Assembly (NCBI RefSeq): GCF_963169125.1
Contig: NC_084797.1
Coordinates: forward strand, 104,805,868 to 104,869,867
DNA: 64,000 bases
Reading direction: 5' to 3'
DNA from: Humulus lupulus
Lineage: Eukaryota; Streptophyta; Magnoliopsida; Rosales; Cannabaceae
The notes below the pieces were generated by a model that made no database searches, was not told the origin of the DNA, and saw only the letters and a program-made list of their open reading frames with translations. Below are positions 11,291-22,019 of this stretch, piece by piece. How positions within the stretch are numbered: position 1 is the stretch's first letter; each line of letters begins with the position of its first letter. A program made the position numbers and the translations under genes.

Positions 11291-12660
11291 GCACCAGGTG
11301 TAGAACCAGTGTCGAGGGCACCATACAGAATGGCTTTGGCAGAGCTGAAGGAGTTGAAGGTATAGTTACAAGATTGATTAGATCTGAGATTTATCAAACC
11401 TAGCTTCTCACCGTGGGGTGCTCTGGTTTTGTTTGTAAAGAAGATGGATGGGACCCTTAGGATGCACTATAGGGAGTTAAACAAGCTAACTATCAAGAAT
11501 AAGTACCCACTACTGAGGATAGATGACCTGTTTGATCAATTGTAGGGTAAGACAGTATTATCAAAGATTGATCTTTGATCTGGTTATCACAGCTGAGGAA
11601 CAAGGATGAGGATATTCTGAAGATGGCCTTCCCCCCGAGGTATGGGAATTACGAGTTTCTAGTCATGTCCTTTGGATTAACCAATGCTCCAGCAGCATTT
11701 ATGGATCTGATGAATAGGGTGTTCAAGGATATTTTGGATTAGTTCGTAATTTTCTTCGTCGATGATATCTTGGTTTACTCTCATTCAGAGGCAGAGCATG
11801 AGCAGCATCTCCGATTGGTGTTACAGAGATTGAGAGAGCACTGGTTGTATGCCAAGTTTAAGAAGTGCAAGGATTGGTTATCGCAGGTGACATTTCTTGG
11901 GCGCATTGTCAGTGGAGACGATATTAAAGTAGATTCAGAAAAAGTAGATGAAGTTAGGGATTGGCCGAGGCCAAGGAATGCCTTGGATGTTAGGAGTTTC
12001 ATTGGGTTGGCAGGGTATTATTGACGATTCGTCGAAGGATTCTCAATGATTGCTACACCATTGACAGAGTTGACAGAGAAGAACTTGAAGTTCTTGTGGT
12101 TAGAAAAATGTGAGAATAGCATCTAGGAATTGAAGAGATGGTTGATTACTGCTTCGGTGCTCAGTCTCCCTTCAGATGGGGAGAAATTTTTTATGTATTG
12201 GGTCACATCGAGACTGGGTTAGGATGTTTATTGATGCAGAGTGGGAAGGTCATTGCCTACGCATCGCAATAGCTGAAAGAATATGAGTAGCGATACCCTA
12301 CTCATGATTTGGTCTTAGCGGCAGTGGTATTTGCGTTGAAGGTGTGGCAACACTATTTATATAGAGAGAAGTGCAACATATACACCTATCACAAGAGCTT
12401 TAAGGATTTCTTCACCTAGAAGGCCTAAATATGAGACAAAGACATTGGCTATAGTTGGTAAAGGATTATGACTGTTAGATCCTTTACCATCCAGGGAAAC
12501 CTAATGTAGTGGTAGATGCTTTGAGTTAGAAAGGGCCAGGACAATTGTTTAGTTCAAAGCAGATATCGAAGGAATTGGTAGAAGACACGACTAGAGCAAA
12601 GATAGAATTGGTAGTGGGCCGGTTGGCCAATATTACTTTGAATTCTACTCTCTTGGGGAG
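11291..12660 (+). pseudogene. Tekay-1 reverse transcriptase and RNase H, stop-ridden
   Basis: RT blocks appear in order: the SPWGA.VLFVKK segment (11409-11440), the [14 protein letters not shown] block (about 11472-11510), the catalytic FVDD tetrad (about 11755-11770), and the thumb with FLGRIVS and [10 protein letters not shown]. RNase H follows to about 12600. At least nine stops interrupt it: TAG at 11543, 11740, 12124, 12270, 12288, 12417 and 12665 (just past the end) and TGA at 11576 and 12022, plus small indels near 11590. Seven are CAG-to-TAG type by comparison with relatives. RT and RNase H copy the RNA to DNA in active elements. This copy is dead. Confidence 0.85.
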
Positions 12661-12676
12661 AATATAGGAGGGACAG

Positions 12677-14013
12677 ATGAGAGATTCTCAGTTGATGACA
12701 TTTAGAGAAGATGTCCTTGATGGAGTAGCTAAGGACTATTCCATTACAGAGACGGGTTTGCTAAGATACAAGGATCAGATTTGTGTTCCGATGGACATGG
12801 GTATCAGGCTAGAGATCCTGGATGAATCTCATACCACACCGTATTCATTACATCTAGGCACCATGAAGATGTACCAGGATCTAAGGTCACTGTATTGGTG
12901 GCCTGGGATGAAGAAGAACGTGGTCGACTGTGTGGCCAAGTGACTAACCTGTCAGCAGGTGAAGGCTGAACACCAGTGACCAGCAAGGTTGCTACAACCT
13001 TTAGGAATCCCCGAGTGGAAATGGGAAGACATTGCTATGGATTCTATAGAAGGCTTGCCCAGGACAGTGGGGCAACACAAATTGGTATGGGTGCTATTAG
13101 ACAGATATACCATGTCCGTCCACTTTTTCCCAGTGAGGACAGACTATACTGTGGACCAGTATGGAGAGTTGTACTTTAGGAAGATTGTACGTCTCCATGG
13201 GGTTTTAAAATATATAGTATCAAATCGGGATCCAATTTTTACCTCCAAGTTTTGGGGTAGCTTACAGAAGGCTATGGGAACTCAGTTGATGTTCAGTACG
13301 GTCTTTCATCCTCAAACAGACGAACAGTCTGAGAGGATGATTAAGATATTGGAGGACATGCTTAGAGCATGCGTGCTAGACTTCAAGGGGTCTTTGAGTA
13401 AGTATCTCCCGTTAATTGAATTTTCATACAGTAACAACTGTCAATCAACGATTGGAGTAGCTCCATATGAAATGTTGTATGGAAGGAAGTGTAGGTCACC
13501 CATTCATTGGGATGAGATGGGAGAAAGGAAGTATTTTGGTCTAGAGATGATTCAGAGGACTAATGAGGCTATTGAGAAGATTCGTGCTCGAATTCTCGCC
13601 TCATAGAGTAGAAGAAAAGCGGTTCTAGGTAGGGGAGTAAAGAGGTCTGGAAAAAAGGGCAAGATGAGCCCTAGTTTCATAGGACATTTTGAGATCTTGG
13701 AGAAGATAGGGCAGGTAGCTTATAGATTGGCTCTGCCCCTGTCATTATCAATAGTTCATGATTTGTTTCACATCTCAATGCTTTGGAAGTATGTGTCTAA
13801 TACGAATAATGTATTGGGATATGTGAATTAGGAGCTACAAACGAATTTGATTTATGAGGAGCGACCAATTAAGATCCTAGATAGAAAAGAAAAGGTTCTA
13901 GAGAACAAGAAGATTCCTCTAGTTAAGGTTTTATGGAGGAATAGCAAGGTCGAGGAAGCGACCTGGAAGCTAGAGTCAGTTATGCGGGATCAGCATCCTG
14001 AATTATTCAGGTA
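12677..14013 (+). pseudogene. Tekay-1 integrase with C-terminal chromodomain
   Basis: The zinc-binding N-terminal part (H..LHLGTMKMYQDL..WWPGMKK) is followed by a stop at 12942 and the catalytic core (12989-13606), where the D, D and E positions (MDSIEG, SNRDPIF, QSERM) look intact. The tail (13610-14013) has a FIGHFEILEKIGQVAYRL GPY-like module and then a chromodomain-like segment ending at DQHPELFR before the stop at 14011. A TAG at about 13830 breaks the tail. The chromodomain is the hallmark of chromoviruses and targets integration to heterochromatin. The core ORF of 205 codons is the longest intact piece of this element. Confidence 0.85.
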
Positions 14014-14020
14014 AATATCG

Positions 14021-16286
14021 TGAATGAAATTTTTAGTAGGAGGGCTTAGTGCTTCGATTAGAGTGTCGGTAGGGCATAATTTGATTTATATGTGAAATTA
14101 ATTCAATATATGTGTGATTATGTGGCATACATGATTTATATGGTGATATGAATATATATGCATGTTTATGTGTATTAAATATGCATGTGGGCCCGTTCTT
14201 GTTAATAAGGGCATACTTTTAATTTTGACCCACTGAGGGTATAAATGTAATTATATGTGCTATGTGATTGAGACCACATTATCATGTGGATATATTTACA
14301 ATATTTGGCTTGAGGAGATCCCAGTGAGCAGATTAGCGGAAAAGTAACAACGGGGTTAAATACCCGGCTTAGGGTTAGCCTTGGGGTATTTTTGGAAATT
14401 TAGTATGTATTAATTATTTATCGGGTAACAGGTAGTTATTTGTTGATTATTTGGGTGTGTCGGGATGAATTGGGAATTTATAGTACCATTTGAGGATTAG
14501 TGGAAAATGTGGAAAATGACTGCATTGCCCTTGGGGTGTTAAAGGACAAGTTTTTGATCTAGGGGCACTTTGGTCCTTTTGGTGCCAAGGGATAAGTTAT
14601 AAAGCTTTCAAGACGTAACCGGAAACACAAAAGACACGCTTTCAATTTACTCTCTCTTTCTCTTTCTAACTCTCGTTCATCTTTCTCTCTCTCTCTTAAG
14701 CCTTGGGAACCATTGAAGATTCTTGAGGAATTGGCTTAGGAAGATTGAAGATTGAAGGCTGTAGTTGATTGGGGATTTAGCTCAGGGATCGAATTAGTCC
14801 TGAGGTAAGCTTTACAACTTGTTTCTTTTGTAGTGAATTCTCTGATTATGTTTAGATTTTTCGTGAGTTTAGTTCTAGCTTTGGTTGTTGAGTTGGGTAA
14901 AGGTTTTGGTTGGTTTTTGGGGTATAAATGGTTTCCATGTAGTGTTGTTAAGAGTGCTAGATTCAATTCTGGTTTTAGGTTATGTTTGGGATGAATTTTT
15001 GTAAGATTTGGCCGAGGAAAAGCTGGGGAAAAAATTGGTTCGTAGGGTCACACCGCGATCCTATTCTTGGGGCGCACAACTCGCGTGAACCAAGGACTCA
15101 AGGGGTTCTGTTTTGCTTAGGTGCATCACGACAATTCAGGGGTAAGTCGTGATGCATATCCCTTGGAATATAAGGGCTAAGAGCCTTTGACTTGAGGCAC
15201 GCTGCGAGTTATTAAACCTAGGGGCTTAAGATCGATTCTACTACTCAGTTTAGTACAATTGGACCTCCTTGAGGCTACGACTCGGTGCGGAAGATTTTAT
15301 ATTATGTTTGTGACTAGGTTACCACTAGGGGTTCGAAACTGGGATCGTGCTCAAGGGTTGTTCTTATTATACATTGCACTCGGACCTGAGATAAGAAAAC
15401 TGCACCCTGGTTTTGATCAACGCTTGTACCCATATTAAAGAATATGACTATGATTTTATGTGAAATTATGACTATATCTATATTTGAGAATATCTGGTTA
15501 ACCATGCTTCTATGTGTTGCATCTGTTTATCAACTATGTGATCGATATGCTTGATTATAACTAGTTTGAAAGTCCGGCCTAAGGGAGTCAGAGCCAATGT
15601 CAAGCGTCAAGAATGCACTTCAGCCTAAGAGAGCTAGATTCGACCGTAAGATCTATGAGTGTGGCCTAAGTGAGCCATGCCTGAACGTCACCTAAATATA
15701 CAGAAGTGTCATTACACTTGTTTAATTTATTGATTGTTAACTTGGATTATAGGGTTGTTTTAGCAGACTATTAGTGCTAATCTTATTGCTTATATTCTGT
15801 TGATTATTGAATTTGCCAATTTAAGTTCACTGTTTATATATTTTTCCTCATTGGTATATGTTGATTTAATTTTTCTTGTTGAGCCTTGGCTCATGGGTGC
15901 TATGTGGTCCAAGTAAGGGGAAGGGAAAGCTGGACTAGCCATGAGTTGGAGAGCTTTAAGAGCGGTGTGTACATTTGCTGCTGCTCGACCGCCACGATCG
16001 AGGAATCAACATGGACTAGGGCCAAACCATATTTTTCCGCTTAGGCCAGCTTACATTGTAATTATCTTTTAGAGTCGTAAATGCCTTGTAAACACTTATT
16101 TTTTGGATCTTGTGTAAAGACTCAACCTTTTAATGAAAAAGACTTACTATGATCAAAATCTTTAAAACCTATTCCTTTAATTTGCCTTGTAATTATCAAG
16201 TCGAACACTAATTATCAAAATCGTTCATAACACCTTTTCGCTGCGTGTTAGGAAATTCGTTCATAGTATTGGTCTTGGCTGTCTAG
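14021..16286 (+). repeat. Tekay-1/2 shared middle LTR, left part
   Basis: From 14046 on it follows the 5' LTR closely. Its first ~35 bases are missing: the purine tract region (about 14030-14043) runs straight into the LTR at CTTAGTGC, so the TGTAACG end is lost. It is broken at 16286 by Copia-1 and ends at 26033-26041 (GTTATTACA), where a PBS follows. It therefore serves as 3' LTR of the first unit and 5' LTR of the second. GAGGTAAG recurs at 14802-14809. The last ~60 bases before Copia-1 carry an unrelated inverted copia scrap. Confidence 0.82.
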
Positions 16287-16324
16287 TGTTATGAACGAAT
16301 TTCCTAACACGCAGCGAAAAGGTG
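16222..16324. repeat. 35-bp perfect inverted repeat at the Copia-1 insertion edge
   Basis: 16231-16265 is the exact reverse complement of 16290-16324, with a 24-bp spacer. The right arm is the first bases of the Copia-1 LTR. The left arm lies outside the element, 5' of its target-site duplication. An additional inverted 12-mer of the LTR tip sits at 16222-16233. The spacer is Tekay LTR sequence. Confidence 0.93.
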
Positions 16325-18512
16325 GTGGGGTTGGCCCAGTATACAACAATTTTTTTGTAACATATTTAAACTACTTTTAAATATGCGGATCTATTAATAT
16401 GCATACATTAATCATAAGCAAGTTAAGGATAGAATTCATACCTCTTGAAGCCTATCAAGTGTCCTTGATATCTTTTCGTATTTAGAACGATCTTCCTATC
16501 CAAGCCGCTCCCACGTACTCACACCAAGATCTTCCAAAGAGTTCTCAACACCTCAAGAAGTGTGTGGCTACTTAGAGAATGAAGGATAGTTTATTTGTGA
16601 TTCTAATTGATGTACTCAACACATGAGATCAAAAGAATAGGCCTGAGAATCGGTTCTTTATTTTTCAGGGAGAGAAAACTATCGTTCAATTTTTCACAGA
16701 GCGAAAATTCTGCGTTGTCTCAGATCTCTAAATATTTTCTGATTAGTCATACTTAAAAGAAAATATTCAAATTTAAAAAATAAATATGTAACCAATTTAC
16801 AATTTACTTTATAATTAATTAATTATTCTATTAATGAAAAAATCCAAAAACCAATTTTTGAATTATCCATTAATTAATTAATTAAATAAATAAAAATGAA
16901 AATCCTATCCTTTAAAAATAGCCCTACACGCGGACTGTGTGTGCAAGTGCAGCATCTCTACTTTTAGGTATGTTGGTTTTTTAAATTTTTATTTAATTAT
17001 ATATTCAAACTACTTTGTCAGATAAGATCTAACAACCTCATAACTAATTCAAATTTAAATTTAAATTTAAATTAATTATCTTTTTAATTAATTATCAAAT
17101 ATAATTAATTATTTGAATAAATATTAATCTTTTAAATTCAAATTCAATTTGAACTTATTACATTATTATCTCCCACTAAAATAAAGATATTTAATTATTT
17201 CTACCAATTAAAAAATCAAATATTTTCGAAAATAAATATTTAATTTATTCTAATCTCGAAAATTATAAATAATTAATTATTTAATTAAATTTCAAAATTA
17301 ATTTAATTATTTAATATAATTTCAAAAATTATACAATAATTAAATATTAATTAATTTTGTTAACTACAACTAATTTGTAATTAATTAATTAATCACTATT
17401 GTCATATAATTGTAATTTGTCCTGAAGAACAAATTTCTTCTCAAATATGTCTTTAAACTATTTTTCCCTTCATATCAACTCTTACCTTGAATAGTGTTGA
17501 TATAGCCGCTATGGGGACCTATAGACCTATAATTCCAAGCTCCAATAAATTTGAGATTATTAATTAAACTCTTTAATTAAATAATCTTAATTTATTAATC
17601 TCATGATTATTCTACTATAAATATCAGACTGCACTTTTGTAATTATAGACATTTCATTTACTAAGTACTTTATAATTATAAAGTGTCCATTGATGTAATC
17701 ATTGCATACAACTTGACCCTCTAAGAATGGTTCATAATTAATCGGGAATAAAATTACCATTTTACCCTTTTAATTATCCCTTGTTTCCTTAAGTACCATT
17801 GACTTTACTAGTGAAGGTTAATTCATAACTAAATTATGAATTTGAGCTCAATAACCTTTCAGTCCCAAAAGTCAACCCTTAAGAGAACCATCATTCAATC
17901 TCTTACGAGAAGGCATAGATTCCATATCTGTATACTATGTACCCAGCTATCTACATTAATGAGTTCCCAAAACAAAAGTTTCTTACCTGATCATTCTGGC
18001 AGACCCTATCAAGTGAATCAAAGAACTCATATAACATAAACAGGAGTTCATAGTAACTTGAGGATTAAGATCTATTTGTATATGATCATCAGTTGATATA
18101 CATAATTAATACTTCGAAACGGTATTGAACTAAGTATTAATAAACATATCTGGTCCAGTTCTATATATTCTCTAATATATATAGAACCTCCACTAAAGTG
18201 TCCTACCACACTAGTGATCCAGATCTAGATCACATGTATTCATAATACTCCGTAATTGCAGTAATTAATCTAAAGATTCCATAACTTTATTTTTCTACGA
18301 ACTATTCAAGTTCATTTATCTCAAACACAATCCTCCCGTACCAATACGTGTTTGAGATCACATATATGAACTTAGGAATTTTCCTGATATTTTACAAAAT
18401 AATATAACAGAATAATATAGTCCATAAAATATATGCATAACAAATTCAATTTATTTATTTATTTCATAAAACAATGTCTACTACATATGCTTTCAGGGCA
18501 CAATTTCCAACA
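16287..18512 (-). repeat. Copia-1 3' LTR
   Basis: 2226 bp, very AT-rich, plus-strand ends TGTTATGAACG and TTTCCAACA. It matches 23859-26027 over its length with scattered substitutions and small indels. The right end adjoins the polypurine tract. Confidence 0.93.
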
Positions 18513-18527
18513 ATCTCCCACTTGCCC
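18513..18527 (-). promoter_or_regulatory. Copia-1 polypurine tract
   Basis: Minus strand reads GGGCAAGTGGGAGAT immediately before the LTR, the typical copia PPT that primes plus-strand DNA synthesis. Confidence 0.85.
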
Positions 18528-19219
18528 TAAAGCAAATGATGGATCTCTCTCATTCCCATGTTTCTTACATGCTCCTTAAAAGACTTTATGGATAAAGTCT
18601 TTGTGAAAGGATTTGCAAGATTATGCTCTGAAGCTATCTTCATAACTACAACATCTCCTCGATGAACTATCTCTCTTAGCAAGTGATATTTCCTCTCGAT
18701 GTGCTTTCCCCTCTTGTGACTCTGTGGTTCCTTTGAGTTAGCTACCGGCCCACTGTTGTCATAGTATAGGACTAGTGGCTTATCCACATCTGGTACAACT
18801 TCCAGATCGAAATAAAACTTTTTGAGCCACACAGTCTCCTTAGCTGCTTCACAAGCCGCTATGTACTCAGCTTCCATGGTGGAGTCTACAATGCTAGTTT
18901 GTTTAACACTTCGCCAGACAACCGCTCCACCTCCAAGAGTAAACACTGATCCAGAAGTCGATTTCTGACTATCTCTCTCTTATTGAAAATCAGAATCAGT
19001 GTAACCAGTGGGGTTAAGGTCTCCACCTGAATATACAAGCATATAATCTCTAGTATTTCGAAGATACTTGAGCATATTCTTTACTGCAGTCCAATGACTT
19101 AATCCAGAATTGGATTGATAACGGCTGACTATCCCTACTGCATAACAAATGTAAGGTCTTGTACACAACATGGCGTACATTAGACTGCCTACTGCTGAGG
19201 CATAGGGATATTTTCTCAT
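18527..19219 (-). pseudogene. Copia-1 RNase H
   Basis: Two adjacent ORFs (19219-18980 and 18946-18527) read as one domain: the YASAVGSLMYAM segment and KNMLKYLRNTRDYML connection, then [22 protein letters not shown], the [11 protein letters not shown] block and the C-terminal [11 protein letters not shown] motif ending HLL. These are standard copia RNase H landmarks. The break at about 18975 is a stop/frame problem. RNase H removes the RNA strand during reverse transcription. It is otherwise nearly full length. Confidence 0.88.
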
Positions 19220-20330
19220 GCCTTCCTCTTCCTAAGGTGTTTTAGGACACTGCTCCTTGGAAAGGAATACTCCAGAACAGGTTGGCATATCACCCTTTTT
19301 GGAGTTTTGCATATTAAAGCGCTCTAGCACCTTATCAATATAAGTTGCTTGAGACAATGACAAAGTTTTGTTCTGTCTATCTCTAAGAATCTTAATGCCC
19401 ATAACATACTTGGCTTCTCCCAAATCTTTCATTTGAAATTTTTCAGCTAACCAATTCTTTACTTTTGATAATGATGTTACGTCATTTCCAATCAGTAATA
19501 TATCATCAACATAAAGAACGAGGAATACTACTACACCATCTTTGATTTGTTTATAGACACAAGGTTCGTCAACGTTTTGTTCAAAACCAAACGTTTTAAT
19601 TGTGTCATCAAATCTAAGATTCCGAGATCTAGAAGCTTGTTTGAGTCCATAAATGGACCTAAGAAGCTTGCAAACCTTTTGCTCTTGACCTTTTAACTCG
19701 AACCCTTTTGGTTGAGACATGTAAATGGTTTCGTCAAGGTAGCCATTCAGAAAAGCGGTTTTGACATCCATTTGCCAAATCTCATAATCCATGCACGCAG
19801 CTATGGACAAGAGTATACGAATGGAATTTAGCATGGCTACAGCAGAAAAAGTTTCTTCATAGTCAACTCTTTCTTTCTGTGTGTAACCTTTGTCTACAAG
19901 CCTTGCTTTGAAAGTCTGTACTTTCCCATCTAGTCCTCTTTTCTTCTTGAATATCCACTTGCAACCAATGGGTTTGATATTCTCAGCTAGATCTTCAAGA
20001 AACTAGACAGAATTGGAATACATCGATTCCATTTCTTAGTTCATGGCTTTCTGCCATTTGTCCTTGTCAGAATCTTTCATTGCATCTTTAAATGTCAATG
20101 GATCATCTTTGTTTGTGTCAGACACAAGCATTTAAACTTCGTGTTCATAGTGTGTGGGTTGCTTACTAAACCTCCCAGAACGATGAGGTTCACTACTATT
20201 CTGACTAAAACCAGCAGTTTCCTCTTGCTGTTTTTCATTGGTTATTGCTGGTGACTTTGCAACTTCATTCGAGACCATCTCCTCCAGAACAACCTTACTG
20301 TGAGGTTTGTGGTTATTGACATAGTCATGT
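19220..20330 (-). pseudogene. Copia-1 reverse transcriptase
   Basis: The RVT_2-type domain is seen from about 20130 to 19232. The KWIFKKKRG and QKERVDYEETFSAV segments lie upstream of the long ORF 19834-19232, which holds QMDVKTAFLNG, the KLLRSIYGLKQA block, and the catalytic LYVDDILL (about 19500). The YVDD is intact. Stops are present near 20130, 20037 and 20003. The N-terminal region before 20130 is a Ser/Glu-rich linker with a PHRSGR segment. RT copies the element RNA. Decay is mild, in line with a moderately young element. Confidence 0.88.
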
Positions 20331-21200
20331 TAAAAAAAAAGTTGCATTTGTCGATACAAATGTTTTATTTTCTTTTGGACTATAGAAAATTCTACCTCTG
20401 GTTTCTTTGGAATATCACACAAACATGCACACTTCAGAGCATGATTCCAACTTCCCAGTCTTTCATTTAAGCACGTGTGCAGGACACCCCCAAATTCGAA
20501 AATGGTGTAAACTAGGCTTACAACCATTCCATAATTCTATGGGTGACTTTTGGATAGACTTGGATGGAACAACATTTTATATGTATAGAGCACATTGAAT
20601 CGCATAGCCCCAGAATGACAGTGGTAATGATGAGAAACTCATCATTGATCTAACCATATCTAATAACGTCCCGTTCCATCTTTCCGAAACACCATTTTGT
20701 TGTGGCATTCCAGGTGTTGTGAGTTGGGAGTGAATGCCATGCTCACACAGATGGTCCTTGAATTCAAAATCTAAGTACTCTCCTTCTCGATCAGATCGAA
20801 GAGCTTTTAGTGACTTAACTAATTGCTTTTCACCTTCTGCTTGAAATTCTTTGAACTTTCCAAAAGTTTTAGATTTTCTTTGCATTAAGTATAGGTAACC
20901 ATATCTTGAATAATCGTCAATAAAAGTGATGTAGTATTCATAACCTCCTCTTGCTTTTACATTAAGTGGACCGCAAATATCCGTATGTACTAGCTAAAGT
21001 GGTTCTGTAGCTCTTGAACCTTTAGGAGAGAAAGATCTCTTGGTAATTTTGCCTTCTAGATAGGATTCACAAACAGGGAGAGATCCAATAGATAGTTCTC
21101 TTAAAGGACCATCCTTTACAAGCCTATTTATTTTGTCTAGACCAATATGGCCCAATCTTAAGTGCCATAGATATGTATCACTATCAGAATCAGTCTTTTA
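20331..21200 (-). pseudogene. Copia-1 integrase
   Basis: From 21180 leftward: the LWHLRLGHIG zinc-binding segment, C...CLEGK-like second half, a HTDICGPLN catalytic Asp block, ITFIDDYSRYGY, then the ORF 20885-20577 with LRSDREGEYLD, HGI..QLTTPGMPQQNGVSERWN (catalytic Glu region present) and FWGYAIQCALYI. A TAG interrupts just before the HTD block (about 20994). After 20577 a ~60-residue region is disrupted. Integrase inserts the cDNA into the genome. Confidence 0.85.
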
Positions 21201-22019
21201 TCGTTTAATAGATCTAGGATTAGCTGTTTTAAATAATTCAAAATTATTAACGAATTTCTCTTTAGCTTGCAGTTTATAAAGCCCATCGATAGATTTTGCA
21301 TAACATATCTTAAAACCATATCTTGAAATAATAATTGAATTATTATTAGAAGAGATTTTAAAATTTTGTTCATGCAACATAGAAACAGAAATTAAGTTTC
21401 TAGAAAATCCAGGAATATAATAAACGTTTTCTAAAACAAGAAATTTATTATTCTCAAATTCCAAATGGGCTATTCCAACTGCTACTGCAAAGACAATCTG
21501 ACCAGTGCCTACCCTCATAGTCACATCTCCATCTGCAAGCTTCCTCGTTGAACTAAGAATCGGAGGAGAAAAGTAGACATGGTTAGTGGCTCCTGAATCT
21601 ACTATCCACGATGAGGAATTATCTTCCACTAAACAAGCTTCTAACACAAGTAAATCAAATTTACCTGTCTTTTTCTCTTTGAGGTCAGCGAGATACTTTA
21701 GACAATTTCTCATCCAGTGACCATTTTCTCCACAATGAAAGCAAGTCCCTTTCGGGGTCTTCCTTTTGGAGGTTTTAGTGTTCTCGTTCTCTTTGCTTTT
21801 GGATGACTTTTTAGGCTTCTCACATATTAATACAATGTTCAAGTTTGATTTCCATTTCATGTAGTTTTCACCAGTCAACTTTTCATTTGCAAGTAAAGAA
21901 GATACAGGATTTGAGCTATACATAATTGCTGAAAATAAATAAATAAACAAAATGAATTTACGCATATAATAAATATCAGTTATTTTCGGAATAGTAAACG
22001 TGATGCATGAATGCAACAA
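21198..22019 (-). pseudogene. Copia-1 gag (internally deleted) and protease
   Basis: A single 273-codon ORF. It begins upstream of the gag start (MYSSNPVSSLLANEKLTGEN..) and passes from the first ~36 gag residues (ending VLICEK) directly to a Lys/Ser/Glu linker and the zinc knuckle CFHCGENGHWMRNC. The protease active site DSGATNHV and the NVYYIPGFSRNLISV segment follow. Copia gag proteins normally have a long helical capsid-like part between these, so about 150-200 residues appear to be missing in frame. The ORF runs open, which suggests the deletion is old or tolerated. Confidence 0.85.

Noticed and set aside
12989..13606. Active integrase gene in Tekay-1
   Set aside because: The core is open and catalytic residues look intact, but a stop removes the zinc-binding part, the tail is broken and upstream pol is full of stops.
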